Shown: in pieces, positions 15,901 through 24,619 of the stretch
How the letters are laid out: each line of letters opens with the position of its first letter
Numbering within the stretch: position 1 is the first letter of the stretch
IMG/VR virus record: IMGVR_UViG_3300046837_000067
Span: 1-39,050 of that record
DNA: 39,050 bases
Direction: 5' to 3' (one strand)
Source: a virus
Program-made: the position numbers and the translations under genes
Notes under the pieces: model-generated
What the model was told of the DNA's origin: nothing
Seen by the model: only the letters and a program-made list of their open reading frames with translations
Database searches by the model: none

Positions 15901-17356
15901 GCTGGGTCATCGCCGGGGCCGGGGGGATCATGGCGTTCTGCTCTTCTGGTGAAACCCCTGTTGGAGTGATCGTCGTAGAAGGCCCTGTGAGCCCCGTAGA
16001 CGGCCCTTCCAGCCCCTCCATCTGTGCAGACGGGTTCTGAGGCTGGTATCCAACTGGGTATGTACCGGCAACAGGCTGGGCCAGTGGAGAGCCCGCCGTG
16101 GGTTCCGCAACAGCCGGAGGCGTCTGCTCCGGCGCCGCCCCACCAGCCGGTTCAAGATCGGGGGACAGCGGCACGCGAGGGCCAGCCCCACCCGCAGGCA
16201 GGTCCACCTCGGGATACATGGACGCACCGATCCCGTTGGTGGCGACTTTCTCCATGTCACGGAACTGGCCGATCTTCTTCACCATGACCGCGACGAGGTC
16301 AGGGTCAAGCTGTTCGGTTGTGGTGTTCAGGAGTTTCGTGAGGATGTTCGTCGCAAGCTGCGCGTCGGGGAGCTTATCCGTCGCGGCCTGTGCAAGGTCA
16401 GCGCGGAACCGCTCACCGATGAACGACGGATGGAATGACTTCTGGAACTGCGCGACCGCAGCGGCCTTCGTCGCTGACGCCTGTGCAGCCGCTTGAGCAG
16501 CCGCCTTCCCGGTGAGCAGTTGCGTCCCGCCCTCGATCGCACCACCAACGACACCGCCGAGCACGGCACCAGCAGCCGCGTTGACAAGACCATCGTGGAT
16601 AGCGCCGTGAGTCATCGCGCCCATGATCTGTCCGGCGCCTTGGCCCTCGGCGGCGGCCTTGGCCCCAGCCTCAAGCCCACCCTTGACCACACCGTAGCCT
16701 CCGCCGAAGGCTGCACCTGTGAGAGCGTGTCCAAGCACCTTCGCACCGAGGGACTTCGCGACTGTGACTGCACCCTTCTCCGCACCGCCGAAGGGCAACG
16801 TGCCGTAGGTTGCTGCTGCTTCCGCCGTAGAGGAGACGCCCTTCTTTCCCATCTCCTCGACATCGCTCATCAGGGATTTCTGTGTGTCCGTGTAACCCTT
16901 GACGACATTGTGAATCTGCTCGTCAGAGTACCCCTTGGCACGAAGAGCCCCGATGTCCGGTGCGGGCATCTCACGGGCCGTCTTCTCCAGTGCCCCGCCC
17001 TGAAGTCCAGCCTGTACAGCCGTCACCGGGGACGCGAGACTCTCGGAGAGTCCTGCCGCAATCCGCCCGGGGAGATGCTGGACAGCGTGAGCCACGGGAC
17101 CCACGGTCTCGCCGAGGGTCTTCTTCGGAGCCACATACGACGGCCGGTACACGTCATCGATCGCCTTGTTGTACTCTTCCGAGGTCAGATCGGGTGTCTG
17201 GTGCTTCATCAGATCGAAGTGTGCTTGCAGCACCTCGTCATCCGAGGCATCCTCGGGGATGTCTGGTGTCTCCTTACGCATCTGCTCCGCGACATGCTTC
17301 GTGTACGCAGCAGTATTGCGCTCAGGGTACTGTTCATCAGGCGGAAAGAAGGGCAT
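12980..17356 (-). CDS. Giant internal virion protein with an embedded GNAT-like domain
   Basis: A 1458-residue protein, the largest in the window. Residues 1-100 are charged and helical. Residues about 165-290 are Gly/Ala-rich and hydrophobic (membrane-active-looking), and 370-520 are a Pro/Gly-rich linker. Residues about 570-670 match a GNAT acetyltransferase fold: E-K-G-A-G-G-A-V-L for the acetyl-CoA loop, and F-Y-E-K-H-G-F near the end. Residues about 700-1000 resemble DUF7178-like regions of phage virion proteins. The ATG is preceded by GAGGTG. By position it is the T7 gp16-like ejection protein, but there is no transglycosylase motif that I can see. It may modify a host target as it enters with the DNA. 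Confidence 0.62.
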   Translation of the reverse strand: MPFFPPDEQYPERNTAAYTKHVAEQMRKETPDIPEDASDDEVLQAHFDLMKHQTPDLTSEEYNKAIDDVYRPSYVAPKKTLGETVGPVAHAVQHLPGRIAAGLSESLASPVTAVQAGLQGGALEKTAREMPAPDIGALRAKGYSDEQIHNVVKGYTDTQKSLMSDVEEMGKKGVSSTAEAAATYGTLPFGGAEKGAVTVAKSLGAKVLGHALTGAAFGGGYGVVKGGLEAGAKAAAEGQGAGQIMGAMTHGAIHDGLVNAAAGAVLGGVVGGAIEGGTQLLTGKAAAQAAAQASATKAAAVAQFQKSFHPSFIGERFRADLAQAATDKLPDAQLATNILTKLLNTTTEQLDPDLVAVMVKKIGQFRDMEKVATNGIGASMYPEVDLPAGGAGPRVPLSPDLEPAGGAAPEQTPPAVAEPTAGSPLAQPVAGTYPVGYQPQNPSAQMEGLEGPSTGLTGPSTTITPTGVSPEEQNAMIPPAPAMTQPGALSGPGQAAESAPTQPTGALEPNRKALEPTGPVTPAPGGLRMQMNELGGPTLSKPKIEPTFSGTEASFAMNSLGKTTGQPGYQSIGNVAYRTEPMIYDKGVELNYLENLGEEKGAGGAVLKKLTKVADDHQVPMTVNALPLPRGNGKGRIPIDKLTEFYEKHGFNVVDSGEGWAKLRREPTNPNAITPTAIANFKEMGEGIPDRVKGLTDDRAQMAAGNVTEGKPMIAGKSTLADSIDSQLAAMSKAAEARLKAKMGKLNVGFDPSMISDAVIVGASKMYTMGLRASRLWGAEMQRIYGEEIKPHLDTIRDKANKFLMRSLGENVSVGKQMHGLLRLSEEGRTGMDWYNKTGPWLRKTFGEDHEMVARFIAATSTAKATDANATLALKAYGQWKLGLPFDGYDKNIQQSLTKATRGEVFGNGKVQGYLGALLGDPKAVAFDRWWMRAIGFKEAGNATGKSALTSRQYDLFKYITEDLAAQKDMTPREFQAAVWTGGKQRKIMQLEKRGEVSTTTGSFRPMEDLLSQRLGGLTPADWVEKNRVRLGQLRSISDGIIQARNGGATYSFDPYDYTAYDKTGKPTTMAKIEVPTKELTSVDVRDFRSKFSSIVERYPNVHLTLDPVGDKTAIKLNVMLPEGLNGGQFDYSTPAPESDVRGAWWARESDRVDNMLGRLGAPSRDAQQTDLFPVTPTQGPLHLPPQLLDQMAQRPEMAMSLAGESLGKSPEEMKALVDAGHFKPMSQAGLVGAVKVGKDGICWEYTDPVAPSYNTMKVLGSLRGKNMVQTLDKLGGREIISGSDIVQQYKNQAGFVRLSAPAPSPDAETGKVFTKMMNTGGQVVPASALDSDSPHMKGFMNSFWLFPSGRVVRSTYTHVGHTMAMKIPPIGGYAGDGAGGRIQRLLNMGIVRVQGGGKVIAFDATAQLTDAQRAIIKRASEGKDWWAGQITDEKGKLVSHFSSNSDKIHHFLAATNQ

Positions 17357-17370
17357 GGATCACCTCGTGG

Positions 17371-18426
17371 TTACTTCTTCTGAGCCTCGCGGTTCAGCCT
17401 GATCTGCCGAGCGAGCGGGGTCTCTTGTGCACTACCTGCCGGAGGGGTCGTGGCGACTTCACCAGTGCCTCCGACACGACCCGGTGAACCGGGGGCGCGT
17501 TCCCCTTGTGCGAATGACTTGTCGGTGGACTGACGAGCCATCTCTTGGGCCTGCTCGTCCGTGTATGTCGGTGTCCCATCGACGTTCTTCTGGCTCTTGA
17601 TCGTCCGGTACGTGGTCGAGTACTCGTGAGCGTACATGTCCTGCTGCTTGACGGACATCGCCTTGAGGTCTGCACGCCCGGCGATGATCGCCTTGGCACG
17701 GGCCATCGCAGCATCGTTTCGCAGGTTATCGAGTTCAACACGATTTCCCTGAAGCACGTCCTGCTGGTTCTTGAACATGGTGAAGTTCTGCTCACGGGCG
17801 AGACGCTCCTGATGTGCGTGGAGCTTCTCAAGTTCCTCACTCTGTGCGAGGGCACGTTTGAAGTCACCCTTCGCCATCGCCTGCTGGATGTCCCCATGAA
17901 TGATGGCTTCCTTCAGGGACTGAATGCGCTGGAACTTCTGGTCCTGTGCAGCATGCTGCATCTGTGTGGCCTGCGACAGCATGCCCGGGGCGTTCTGCGG
18001 CGAGCCCAACGCGGCTGCGAAAGACTGGAGCTTGCCCGGTGCCTGCGGCGTGGGCTGCTGCTGCGCAGCTTGAACGGCCGCGTGGTACTTACCCTCGTAA
18101 TCGATGTCGGGGACACTGTTGAGAATCTCACTCAGGCGCTTGTGCGCTGCCGAGATCATCTGGTCGGACTGCTCGTCCACGGGGTTCGGGGCCGGTGTGC
18201 CCGTTGCACCGGCAGGTGCCATCGCACTCGCAGGCAATGGAGCCGCTTGTGCATTGGCCGCTGCATCTACGGGTGTCGGGGGAGCGATTGTACTCGTCCC
18301 GGACATCGTATTGCCGAGGCCCTTGTTCACGACATCTGAGGCGCTCTGTGCAACGGTCTGACCCAGACCAAGGCGCTTCGCCCTCGCGGGGTCGTTCTTG
18401 AGAATGTCAGCGAGCTTAGTACCCAT
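17371..18426 (-). CDS. Internal virion protein (gp15-like by position)
   Basis: A 351-residue protein rich in Ala, Gln and charged residues. The middle (residues about 110-230) is long helix or coiled coil; the ends are low-complexity. The start is set at ATG 18426 (MGTKLADIL). It has GAGGTT 7 nt upstream and lies inside the end of the previous gene (11-nt overlap). A GTG 24 nt further up gives MARSRGST and lacks a good site. Its place between a small and a giant virion protein suggests the T7 gp15-like role in the internal core, but I see no direct homology. Confidence 0.5.
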   Translation of the reverse strand: MGTKLADILKNDPARAKRLGLGQTVAQSASDVVNKGLGNTMSGTSTIAPPTPVDAAANAQAAPLPASAMAPAGATGTPAPNPVDEQSDQMISAAHKRLSEILNSVPDIDYEGKYHAAVQAAQQQPTPQAPGKLQSFAAALGSPQNAPGMLSQATQMQHAAQDQKFQRIQSLKEAIIHGDIQQAMAKGDFKRALAQSEELEKLHAHQERLAREQNFTMFKNQQDVLQGNRVELDNLRNDAAMARAKAIIAGRADLKAMSVKQQDMYAHEYSTTYRTIKSQKNVDGTPTYTDEQAQEMARQSTDKSFAQGERAPGSPGRVGGTGEVATTPPAGSAQETPLARQIRLNREAQKK

Positions 18427-19168
18427 AGTTGAACCTCGGCTGCGAGCCACCCCGAAGGGCCTGCGCGAAGCGGCTGGTTGTACCAGAGAGCATCCGTCCG
18501 GCCTTCTGCATGAATCCCATCTGTGGCTGATTCATCGCAACGGAGCGCATGCCCGCAGCCTGCGGAGGAGGGCTCGCCATTGCAGCGAGGCCACTGGTGA
18601 CCGGCGTGATCGGAGCACCAGTGGTCATGTTCGACCCTCCCGTGGGAGCGATGGCTGGCTTCGACATACCGGGTGCCGCGAGGGCCACACCGGCTGCGTT
18701 CCCGACGCCCTGCCAGATACGGCTGGCGTCAGTGGGTGCACCATTGCTGTAGAAATCGTTCAGGTAGTCCTGCTTCCTGTCAGCGACCATCTGTTGTGCA
18801 ACAGGGAGGACAGCTTGGTACATACTCCCCTGCGCTTGTGAGTTGAGAGCGTTGGCTGCGCCCTCGCCCGCGCCCGTGGCGAAGATGCCCGTGCCCGTGG
18901 CCGCGCCACTCATCGGGGTCATACCAGCCGCAGCAGCCTGTGCCTGTGTGGAGCGGCCGAACTGCTGGCCTGCCTCGCTGGCACTGTTCGTGATTGACTG
19001 CCCGAGAGGGCTGTGGATCATCTGGCTGAAGAGCGCCTGTGCCTCGGCTGTGACAGCATGCGCACCGTAGTTGGCCTTGAGCCACTCTGGATCGATGTGT
19101 TTGCGTGCCCCGCCCTTGATCGCCCCAGCGACGGCTGCGGCAGAGAGGATAGCTGTGATTGGGTCCAT
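18416..19168 (-). CDS. Internal virion protein (gp14-like by position)
   Basis: A 250-residue Ala/Gly-rich protein. Residues 5-20 are hydrophobic (AILSAAAVAGAI), followed by a helical stretch with Gln/Ala repeats (50-130). The C-terminus ends in a Gly-Arg-rich tail (RGGSQPRFNYGY). Small, hydrophobic, Ala-rich proteins upstream of the giant virion genes occupy the T7 gp14 position and go into the host envelope. ATG follows GAGGAACCC. The function is inferred from position and composition only. Confidence 0.5.
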   Translation of the reverse strand: MDPITAILSAAAVAGAIKGGARKHIDPEWLKANYGAHAVTAEAQALFSQMIHSPLGQSITNSASEAGQQFGRSTQAQAAAAGMTPMSGAATGTGIFATGAGEGAANALNSQAQGSMYQAVLPVAQQMVADRKQDYLNDFYSNGAPTDASRIWQGVGNAAGVALAAPGMSKPAIAPTGGSNMTTGAPITPVTSGLAAMASPPPQAAGMRSVAMNQPQMGFMQKAGRMLSGTTSRFAQALRGGSQPRFNYGY

Positions 19169-19177
19169 GGGTTCCTC

Positions 19178-19564
19178 TTAGGTCGTCAGGTAGCCGAATA
19201 CGTCGATGCCACAAGTGACACCAGCCGCGCCGGTCGTGATCGTGAGTACAACATTGACACCGCTTGCAACTTCGATCCCCTGAGTGGGTGCCGCAGGGGC
19301 ACCGGCCGCAGGAGCCGCCTCGAACACAACGAAGCCTGTGTTCGCGGTGACCAGATTCACGAGAGACATCGTTCCCGGGAATCCGTTCACACTCATGTTG
19401 ACTGCGGCAGCCGCGCTTGCCGAGGGGTCTCGAAAGATGATCTGCATGATACGGGCGACTCGACCGACTGGGACGGTGAAAAGTGTCGGGTTCGCACCCG
19501 TCGCGACCGACTGCGCGGTAAGCTGCCCGAGCAGGCAGATGGACTTGTCTTTCAATGAGGCCAT
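19178..19564 (-). CDS. Small virion-associated protein (unrecognised)
   Basis: A 128-residue mostly beta-looking protein with many V, T, A and few charged residues, as in fibre-tip, head-decoration or tail accessory proteins. There are no cysteine pairs. ATG follows TAGGAG, where the TAG is the stop of the fibre gene above it. It lies between the fibre-like gene and the internal virion genes, so a structural role is probable. I do not recognise a family. Confidence 0.5.
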   Translation of the reverse strand: MASLKDKSICLLGQLTAQSVATGANPTLFTVPVGRVARIMQIIFRDPSASAAAAVNMSVNGFPGTMSLVNLVTANTGFVVFEAAPAAGAPAAPTQGIEVASGVNVVLTITTGAAGVTCGIDVFGYLTT

Positions 19565-19573
19565 GAGGTTCTC

Positions 19574-21493
19574 CTAGTGAATGGCGCTGTAGTAGACGTT
19601 CTCATCTTCAAAGGCGATGTTGTCATCCTCCCAGAAGACATCTGCGGTGGTCGAGGCGAGTATACCATCTGGTGTGATGCTCGTCGTGATATAACCCGTC
19701 GAGGTAAGGACATTGAACATGTCCCCCGCCTGTACTCCCACAGCTTTTGCAGTCGAGAGCCGCATGATGACGGCACTGTTCAGTCCACTCGCGGCATTGT
19801 GAACACGAAGGACTGAGGTAGCACCCTCGGGGGCGAGGAAGTCGGATGATGCCGCTTGTGCAGATGTGATGAGGGTGTAGGTGGAACTGATTCCGAAGCG
19901 GGTCATCACACCGTGACCAGCCGAGGCGACGAACATCGCACGATGTGCGTTGTTCAGATCACCCAAGTTCAGTGCGAAACTGTTCGCGATCACCAAACTG
20001 TCGGACCATGCTTGCACCCGGAGAATACGCAGCATGTTGAGGTCGTTCGATCGTTGGAAGACGTTTATCTGGTCATCCGTGCCAGTGATGTAGAAGCCCT
20101 GATTTCCAGCGTTCTCGAAGTGCGCACGCCCATTCGCGGTCGTGACCGAGAAGTACGTGCCCCCGATGGTCTTGTTGGGAGCCGTTCCGGTTGGAGAGGA
20201 TGCGATGACAAAGTCTGCGCCACTGATTGACAGGGGTTCGTTGAAGTACCAGCCCGTCCAACCGCTAACGAAGTCCTTTGGATTCGCGTTGAACCCCACG
20301 CCGACCTGCATGGCTCCAGCCGCAGATTGTCGGCTGAACCAGCCCCTGTTCGACAGGAAGTGGAAGAAAGCAAGTTCCCCTCGGCCGGGACCACCGATCT
20401 GGAGGTTCGCGCCGATTGCATTTCCCAACGACAGGATACCAACTTCAACCACTGAGACGTTGTTCTGCCGTTTGAACGTCATCACTTGAGTCGTGATCAG
20501 TGGCAGGGTGTTCGAGAGCGTCAACTGCCCACTCGTGACTTTCGTCACAACGTACGTGCCGGTTGGGATACCTGAACCAGTGACAATGTCACCTGCTGCA
20601 TATCCGTTGGACACAGCGCCTGCGTTGTCAAGTACGTTGGTGAATGGATTGCCCGTCCCCGTAAGGGTGCGCGTACCTGCAACTGCGGAACAGACAGCAC
20701 CTGTGACGAGCCCAATAGTGCTATCATCAAGCTGGTCTGAAAGGATGCGCATCGGGGCTGAGACACCGGCCGTGATCCGAAGGGCACCCTGAATGAAGAG
20801 ATCGATGTCCGTGCCCGACTCATCAGCGGTGCGCCGGAAGAGTCCTGAGTCGGTGAACGTAACAGTCCCGCCTGTGATCGTCTGCGTGAGCGCCTGCGTG
20901 AGGGACAAGTCCGTGTTGCCGTTGACATGTCGAACGAAGGTGTTCGCGGCGACGCCTGTCCCTGTGACGAGCATCCCTGCTGTAACCGCCGACGTAGTGC
21001 CCGAGGCTTGGAAGCCTGAGTCAGTAGCTGCGAGCTTCATATCCCCCGAGGTCCCGTTCACCGTGTGGGTGACACCGGTCGCCTCAAGCTGGATCATGCT
21101 CGTTGCATTTTTGATGTGCAGGGGGGCAGTCGGAACATCTTGATCGATGCCGAGGAAGGCATTGGTCTCATCATAGGCGATGCGGGCGTTAGCCACACCA
21201 CCAATGTAGAGGAAGCCCTTCGTGGCATGGGACGTGGACCCCAGAGTCAGAGTCCCCGCTGAATCGATTGAACCATACGCAACCTGCCCGGGAGACCGCC
21301 CGATCAGTTTGAAGTAGCCGGACAGATCGGTCGGGGGCACAAGTGTGTTCCCCGACCCATCTGGCACTTGGTTGCGGATGACTGCGTTAAGCCCGGCTTG
21401 CGATTGCGCCACCCCCTGCTGAAGATGGCGCAGAGTTTCGTAGAGCCACCGTTCGGCCCCTTTCTTGGGGACGATCGAAGAGAGTGGACGCAT
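19574..21493 (-). CDS. Tail fibre or spike protein
   Basis: A 639-residue protein. The N-terminus is helical (residues 1-45, ending in the run GVAQSQAGLNAVIRNQ), as in the attachment domain of fibres. The rest is beta-rich, with low charge and many T, S, G. Two copies of a G-M/D-x-V-T-G-x-G-I/V-x-x-x-T-x-V motif are visible (about residues 170 and 300), also found in the next gene. The C-terminus has acidic, aromatic residues (WEDDNIAFEDENVYY). It lies beside the nozzle-like gene. Receptor binding is inferred. Confidence 0.6.
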   Translation of the reverse strand: MRPLSSIVPKKGAERWLYETLRHLQQGVAQSQAGLNAVIRNQVPDGSGNTLVPPTDLSGYFKLIGRSPGQVAYGSIDSAGTLTLGSTSHATKGFLYIGGVANARIAYDETNAFLGIDQDVPTAPLHIKNATSMIQLEATGVTHTVNGTSGDMKLAATDSGFQASGTTSAVTAGMLVTGTGVAANTFVRHVNGNTDLSLTQALTQTITGGTVTFTDSGLFRRTADESGTDIDLFIQGALRITAGVSAPMRILSDQLDDSTIGLVTGAVCSAVAGTRTLTGTGNPFTNVLDNAGAVSNGYAAGDIVTGSGIPTGTYVVTKVTSGQLTLSNTLPLITTQVMTFKRQNNVSVVEVGILSLGNAIGANLQIGGPGRGELAFFHFLSNRGWFSRQSAAGAMQVGVGFNANPKDFVSGWTGWYFNEPLSISGADFVIASSPTGTAPNKTIGGTYFSVTTANGRAHFENAGNQGFYITGTDDQINVFQRSNDLNMLRILRVQAWSDSLVIANSFALNLGDLNNAHRAMFVASAGHGVMTRFGISSTYTLITSAQAASSDFLAPEGATSVLRVHNAASGLNSAVIMRLSTAKAVGVQAGDMFNVLTSTGYITTSITPDGILASTTADVFWEDDNIAFEDENVYYSAIH

Positions 21494-21502
21494 CTGTTCT
21501 CC

Positions 21503-24500
21503 TTACCCGCCCGCTGACCGGTTCTGCTCCAGCCCCAGATCATTGACAAGCTGCGTCATGCTGTGGAGTTTGAACAACACGCCGAGGTCAGCGTGGCTCG
21601 CATCCGGCATGAGCACCTTCTCGAACTGGTACTCCAGAGCCTGCTTGGCGTTGTCGTTGTGCACCATCAGCAGGTCCCCAGTCAGGGTTGAGGTATATGA
21701 GGTGTCGAGGACGTACGCATCCTCGTCAATGTTCGCACCACGGACAGTGATCGAAACCGTACCTGTGTCGAAGGTCAGCGTACCCGATCCGCTCGCGAGA
21801 GCCACTTGCGAGATCGTGATGCTGCTCGATGAGGCCACGTTTGTGACGATCGTGCCGGGCTTGATGTTCGTCCCTCGCACGCGCATGCCTTTCACGACAC
21901 TGCCGAATGCGGCAGACGAGGTGACGGTCTGAGTGGCGACGGTTGTGGTGCCTGTTGCAGTGAGCGAGGCGCCCGCCTTGTCGTGGAGGATGTACACCTT
22001 CTCCTCCCTCGCGAGATGGGCATGCCCTGCCGCGAACCCACGCCGGGTAAGCACACGAGGGCAGTTCTGCACCACCGCAGGCGTTCCGGATGAATCCGCT
22101 ACTGTTGCACCTGCCGGGATCGCGAAGCTCTGATCCTCGACATAGATGTTGAAGTCGTTCTCGTTCGCTGTCAGGAACAACGGGGTACCGGCAAGGTTGG
22201 CCTCACAGGTTGCGCGTCCAGAGACAGTAATCGGACCGGTACAAACAAGCTGCCCATCCTTGATCTTGTCGGCGGCGTAGTGGAAGATCAGCGCCTTCGT
22301 GTTCTTTCCGTGCGTGGTGCCAGCGGGTGAGTAGTACACGACGATCCACTGTTCCCGACTGTACACGCGAACTTGAGCATTCGCGAGGAAGTCGAGGTTC
22401 ACAGTGTTGCGCCAGTCAAGGTCCGTATTCGCCGGACGATCGGTGATCCCATCAGTGAAGCGGGGACCAGCCGTCGAGACGTAGAAGAGCAGTGATCCCG
22501 CCCCGGGCATATCGAAGAGAACGCCCGCCTGCGGACCCGGGATGCCATGGTCCTCACAGAGTGGCTCCTGCGCGGTGCCCGAAATGCCGAAGTCCGTATC
22601 AGTTTCGGTTGGAAGGTAGTTGACGCGCTTGATGTTGTCTCGGAGCCCCACGACCAGTACCTGTCCCACAGGTCGAAGGAAGGTTATGATGTCCTTGCGA
22701 CGCGTGATCAACTTCATGAAGTACGGTTTGGGGAAGTACTCAGGGAAGTTCGGCAGGGAATACCGGAGTGTACTGGCGGATGAGATGTCATTCGTGACCA
22801 GCATCCCTTGGAAAACGGCCGCCATTGTGAACTGCGGAGGTGGCAGGTCTGCCGGATCACTGACAGTCGTACCGATCTGGCTGCGATAGGTCACGACACG
22901 GTACGGAGGTCCATCAAGGTTGATCGTGCCACCAGAGAAATAGACAGTGAGCACGACGGCATCGAGTCCGAGTGTCTGGTCACTGTTGGACCCACTCTTG
23001 CAGACCGTGACGGTCAGTGTCGAGAGGTCTCCGGGAATCCACGAAGCACCCTGTGTGTCCTGCGGGCCACCCTGTGAGATCACACCGTAAGCACCAAAGA
23101 CAATCTGATCAGAGGGGACACCATGCTTCGCCCCCGTATCGAGGTGCGTGATGCACCCGCTTTTCCCTCCGTGGCTGGAGTTGGATGCCACCGCCCATAC
23201 GTCGATCTGGATACCAGTGATCACAGCAGTGGCGTAACCACCGCTGACATCGAAGCCCCAGCCGCCGAGGGCGATACATGCTGGGTTAGGGAAACTTGCA
23301 CCAGAGTTGGCTGTGGCAAGAGTCTTGTTCGGTTCACCCTGCGCGTTCGTCGGGTTCGTGAAGTTGGAGCGGGTCGTACCACCACTGTCCTTGCCTGCCG
23401 CGTTGGTCGTCGCAGTCTTGCGTTGCGGTGAGAGTGTCGGCTCAGTGATCGTGATCGTAGCACCCGCTGCATACGTGGTGATTGTCACTGACCGGATGCG
23501 CCGGAAGGAAGCATTCGAGGGCTGAGAGCGCCCATCGAGAGTCGGTCCAGCCATGTAGACGTTCCAACTGGTTGCGAGCCGCCCGTCCACACCAGTGTTC
23601 GTCACGGCAGGAAGAGTGAGGATCACTCCCTGTGAAGTTACGTCCGTGATCTGGATCGCGATCGGCCGCCCCTTGTTCGAGACAGGGTCTGCGTTCGGGA
23701 TGTTGGCGTTGACTGATGTGCCAAGGTAGATGCTCTCGATGATTTCGTTGACGAGGTTCTCATCTTTCTCAGCGGTACTCACATCACCACCCGGGGCATA
23801 CGCCTCCGTGATGATGAACCAGTAGAAACCGTTGCCAAAGGCCGTCGAAGCATTCCACTTGCCAGCGGTTATTGCAAGCGAGAACGGTTGCGTTACAGGG
23901 TTGAGACCCATCGGGCGCATCGTGACCGTGGGCGGAAGAAGTCCCCGGTGATCACGCCATGACAGACGCTGAGGCACACCACTCGTACCGACGTAGTAGT
24001 TAGCACCGACGTTGACGTTCTCCAACACCTCAGTACCCACGTCGGGCAATGCCCCAACGATACCGTAGTCGAAGGCGAGGGTCGTGGCGCCGTTACCGAG
24101 AGCAACGCTCAGAGTAAGTGTGCTGTAGTGCCCGGTCGAGCCACTCTGGTTTGAGACAGCCAGAACGACACAGTTCACGGGGATAGCGACGGAAGCCGCA
24201 TCGAGTCCGTAGACGCGCGAGCCAACGATGTCTGCAAGGAACGGGAAACCCGTAGTTGCCGTGTAGGTCGTAGTCGCGGAGACGGTGCCCGCCACTTGCC
24301 CGGCGACGGACACCTCGGTGAAAGCACTCCCTGCTGTAAGGGCCGTGAAGTCGTGCCGGAAGATGGCCGTGCCCACGTACGCGATGACCTGATCCGTCTG
24401 GTCATCGAAGGTGAAGTGCGCGATGCCCTTGGGCTTCGAGCCGAAGGGTGCGAATGTATACGCACTGCGGCCCGGTGCACCCTCGATGCTGGGGTCGTTG

Positions 24501-24610
24501 ACACGGTAGATGCACTCGTCCGCAAGCTGAAGCTCTCCGTCCGTGAGGAGGGAAGGATGCCGAGCAGTGACGAGGCCACCGTTGAACAGTTCTGGCAGCG
24601 AGATAGGCAT
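21503..24610 (-). CDS. Tail tubular/nozzle-like protein (T7 gp12-like)
   Basis: A 1035-residue protein, longer than T7 gp12 (794). The N-terminal LFNGGLVTARHPSLL and G-E-L-Q-L-A-D-E-C motifs followed by G-A-P-G-R-S match the start of many phage nozzle and stabilisation proteins. The rest is beta-rich. A G-M-x-V-x-G-T-x-I-x-x-G-T motif near residue 930 is shared with the fibre gene. It follows the adaptor-like gene, as gp12 follows gp11. The start ATG has AGGAG, whose bases include the previous stop. Confidence 0.7.
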   Translation of the reverse strand: MPISLPELFNGGLVTARHPSLLTDGELQLADECIYRVNDPSIEGAPGRSAYTFAPFGSKPKGIAHFTFDDQTDQVIAYVGTAIFRHDFTALTAGSAFTEVSVAGQVAGTVSATTTYTATTGFPFLADIVGSRVYGLDAASVAIPVNCVVLAVSNQSGSTGHYSTLTLSVALGNGATTLAFDYGIVGALPDVGTEVLENVNVGANYYVGTSGVPQRLSWRDHRGLLPPTVTMRPMGLNPVTQPFSLAITAGKWNASTAFGNGFYWFIITEAYAPGGDVSTAEKDENLVNEIIESIYLGTSVNANIPNADPVSNKGRPIAIQITDVTSQGVILTLPAVTNTGVDGRLATSWNVYMAGPTLDGRSQPSNASFRRIRSVTITTYAAGATITITEPTLSPQRKTATTNAAGKDSGGTTRSNFTNPTNAQGEPNKTLATANSGASFPNPACIALGGWGFDVSGGYATAVITGIQIDVWAVASNSSHGGKSGCITHLDTGAKHGVPSDQIVFGAYGVISQGGPQDTQGASWIPGDLSTLTVTVCKSGSNSDQTLGLDAVVLTVYFSGGTINLDGPPYRVVTYRSQIGTTVSDPADLPPPQFTMAAVFQGMLVTNDISSASTLRYSLPNFPEYFPKPYFMKLITRRKDIITFLRPVGQVLVVGLRDNIKRVNYLPTETDTDFGISGTAQEPLCEDHGIPGPQAGVLFDMPGAGSLLFYVSTAGPRFTDGITDRPANTDLDWRNTVNLDFLANAQVRVYSREQWIVVYYSPAGTTHGKNTKALIFHYAADKIKDGQLVCTGPITVSGRATCEANLAGTPLFLTANENDFNIYVEDQSFAIPAGATVADSSGTPAVVQNCPRVLTRRGFAAGHAHLAREEKVYILHDKAGASLTATGTTTVATQTVTSSAAFGSVVKGMRVRGTNIKPGTIVTNVASSSSITISQVALASGSGTLTFDTGTVSITVRGANIDEDAYVLDTSYTSTLTGDLLMVHNDNAKQALEYQFEKVLMPDASHADLGVLFKLHSMTQLVNDLGLEQNRSAGG

Positions 24611-24619
24611 GGGGACTCC

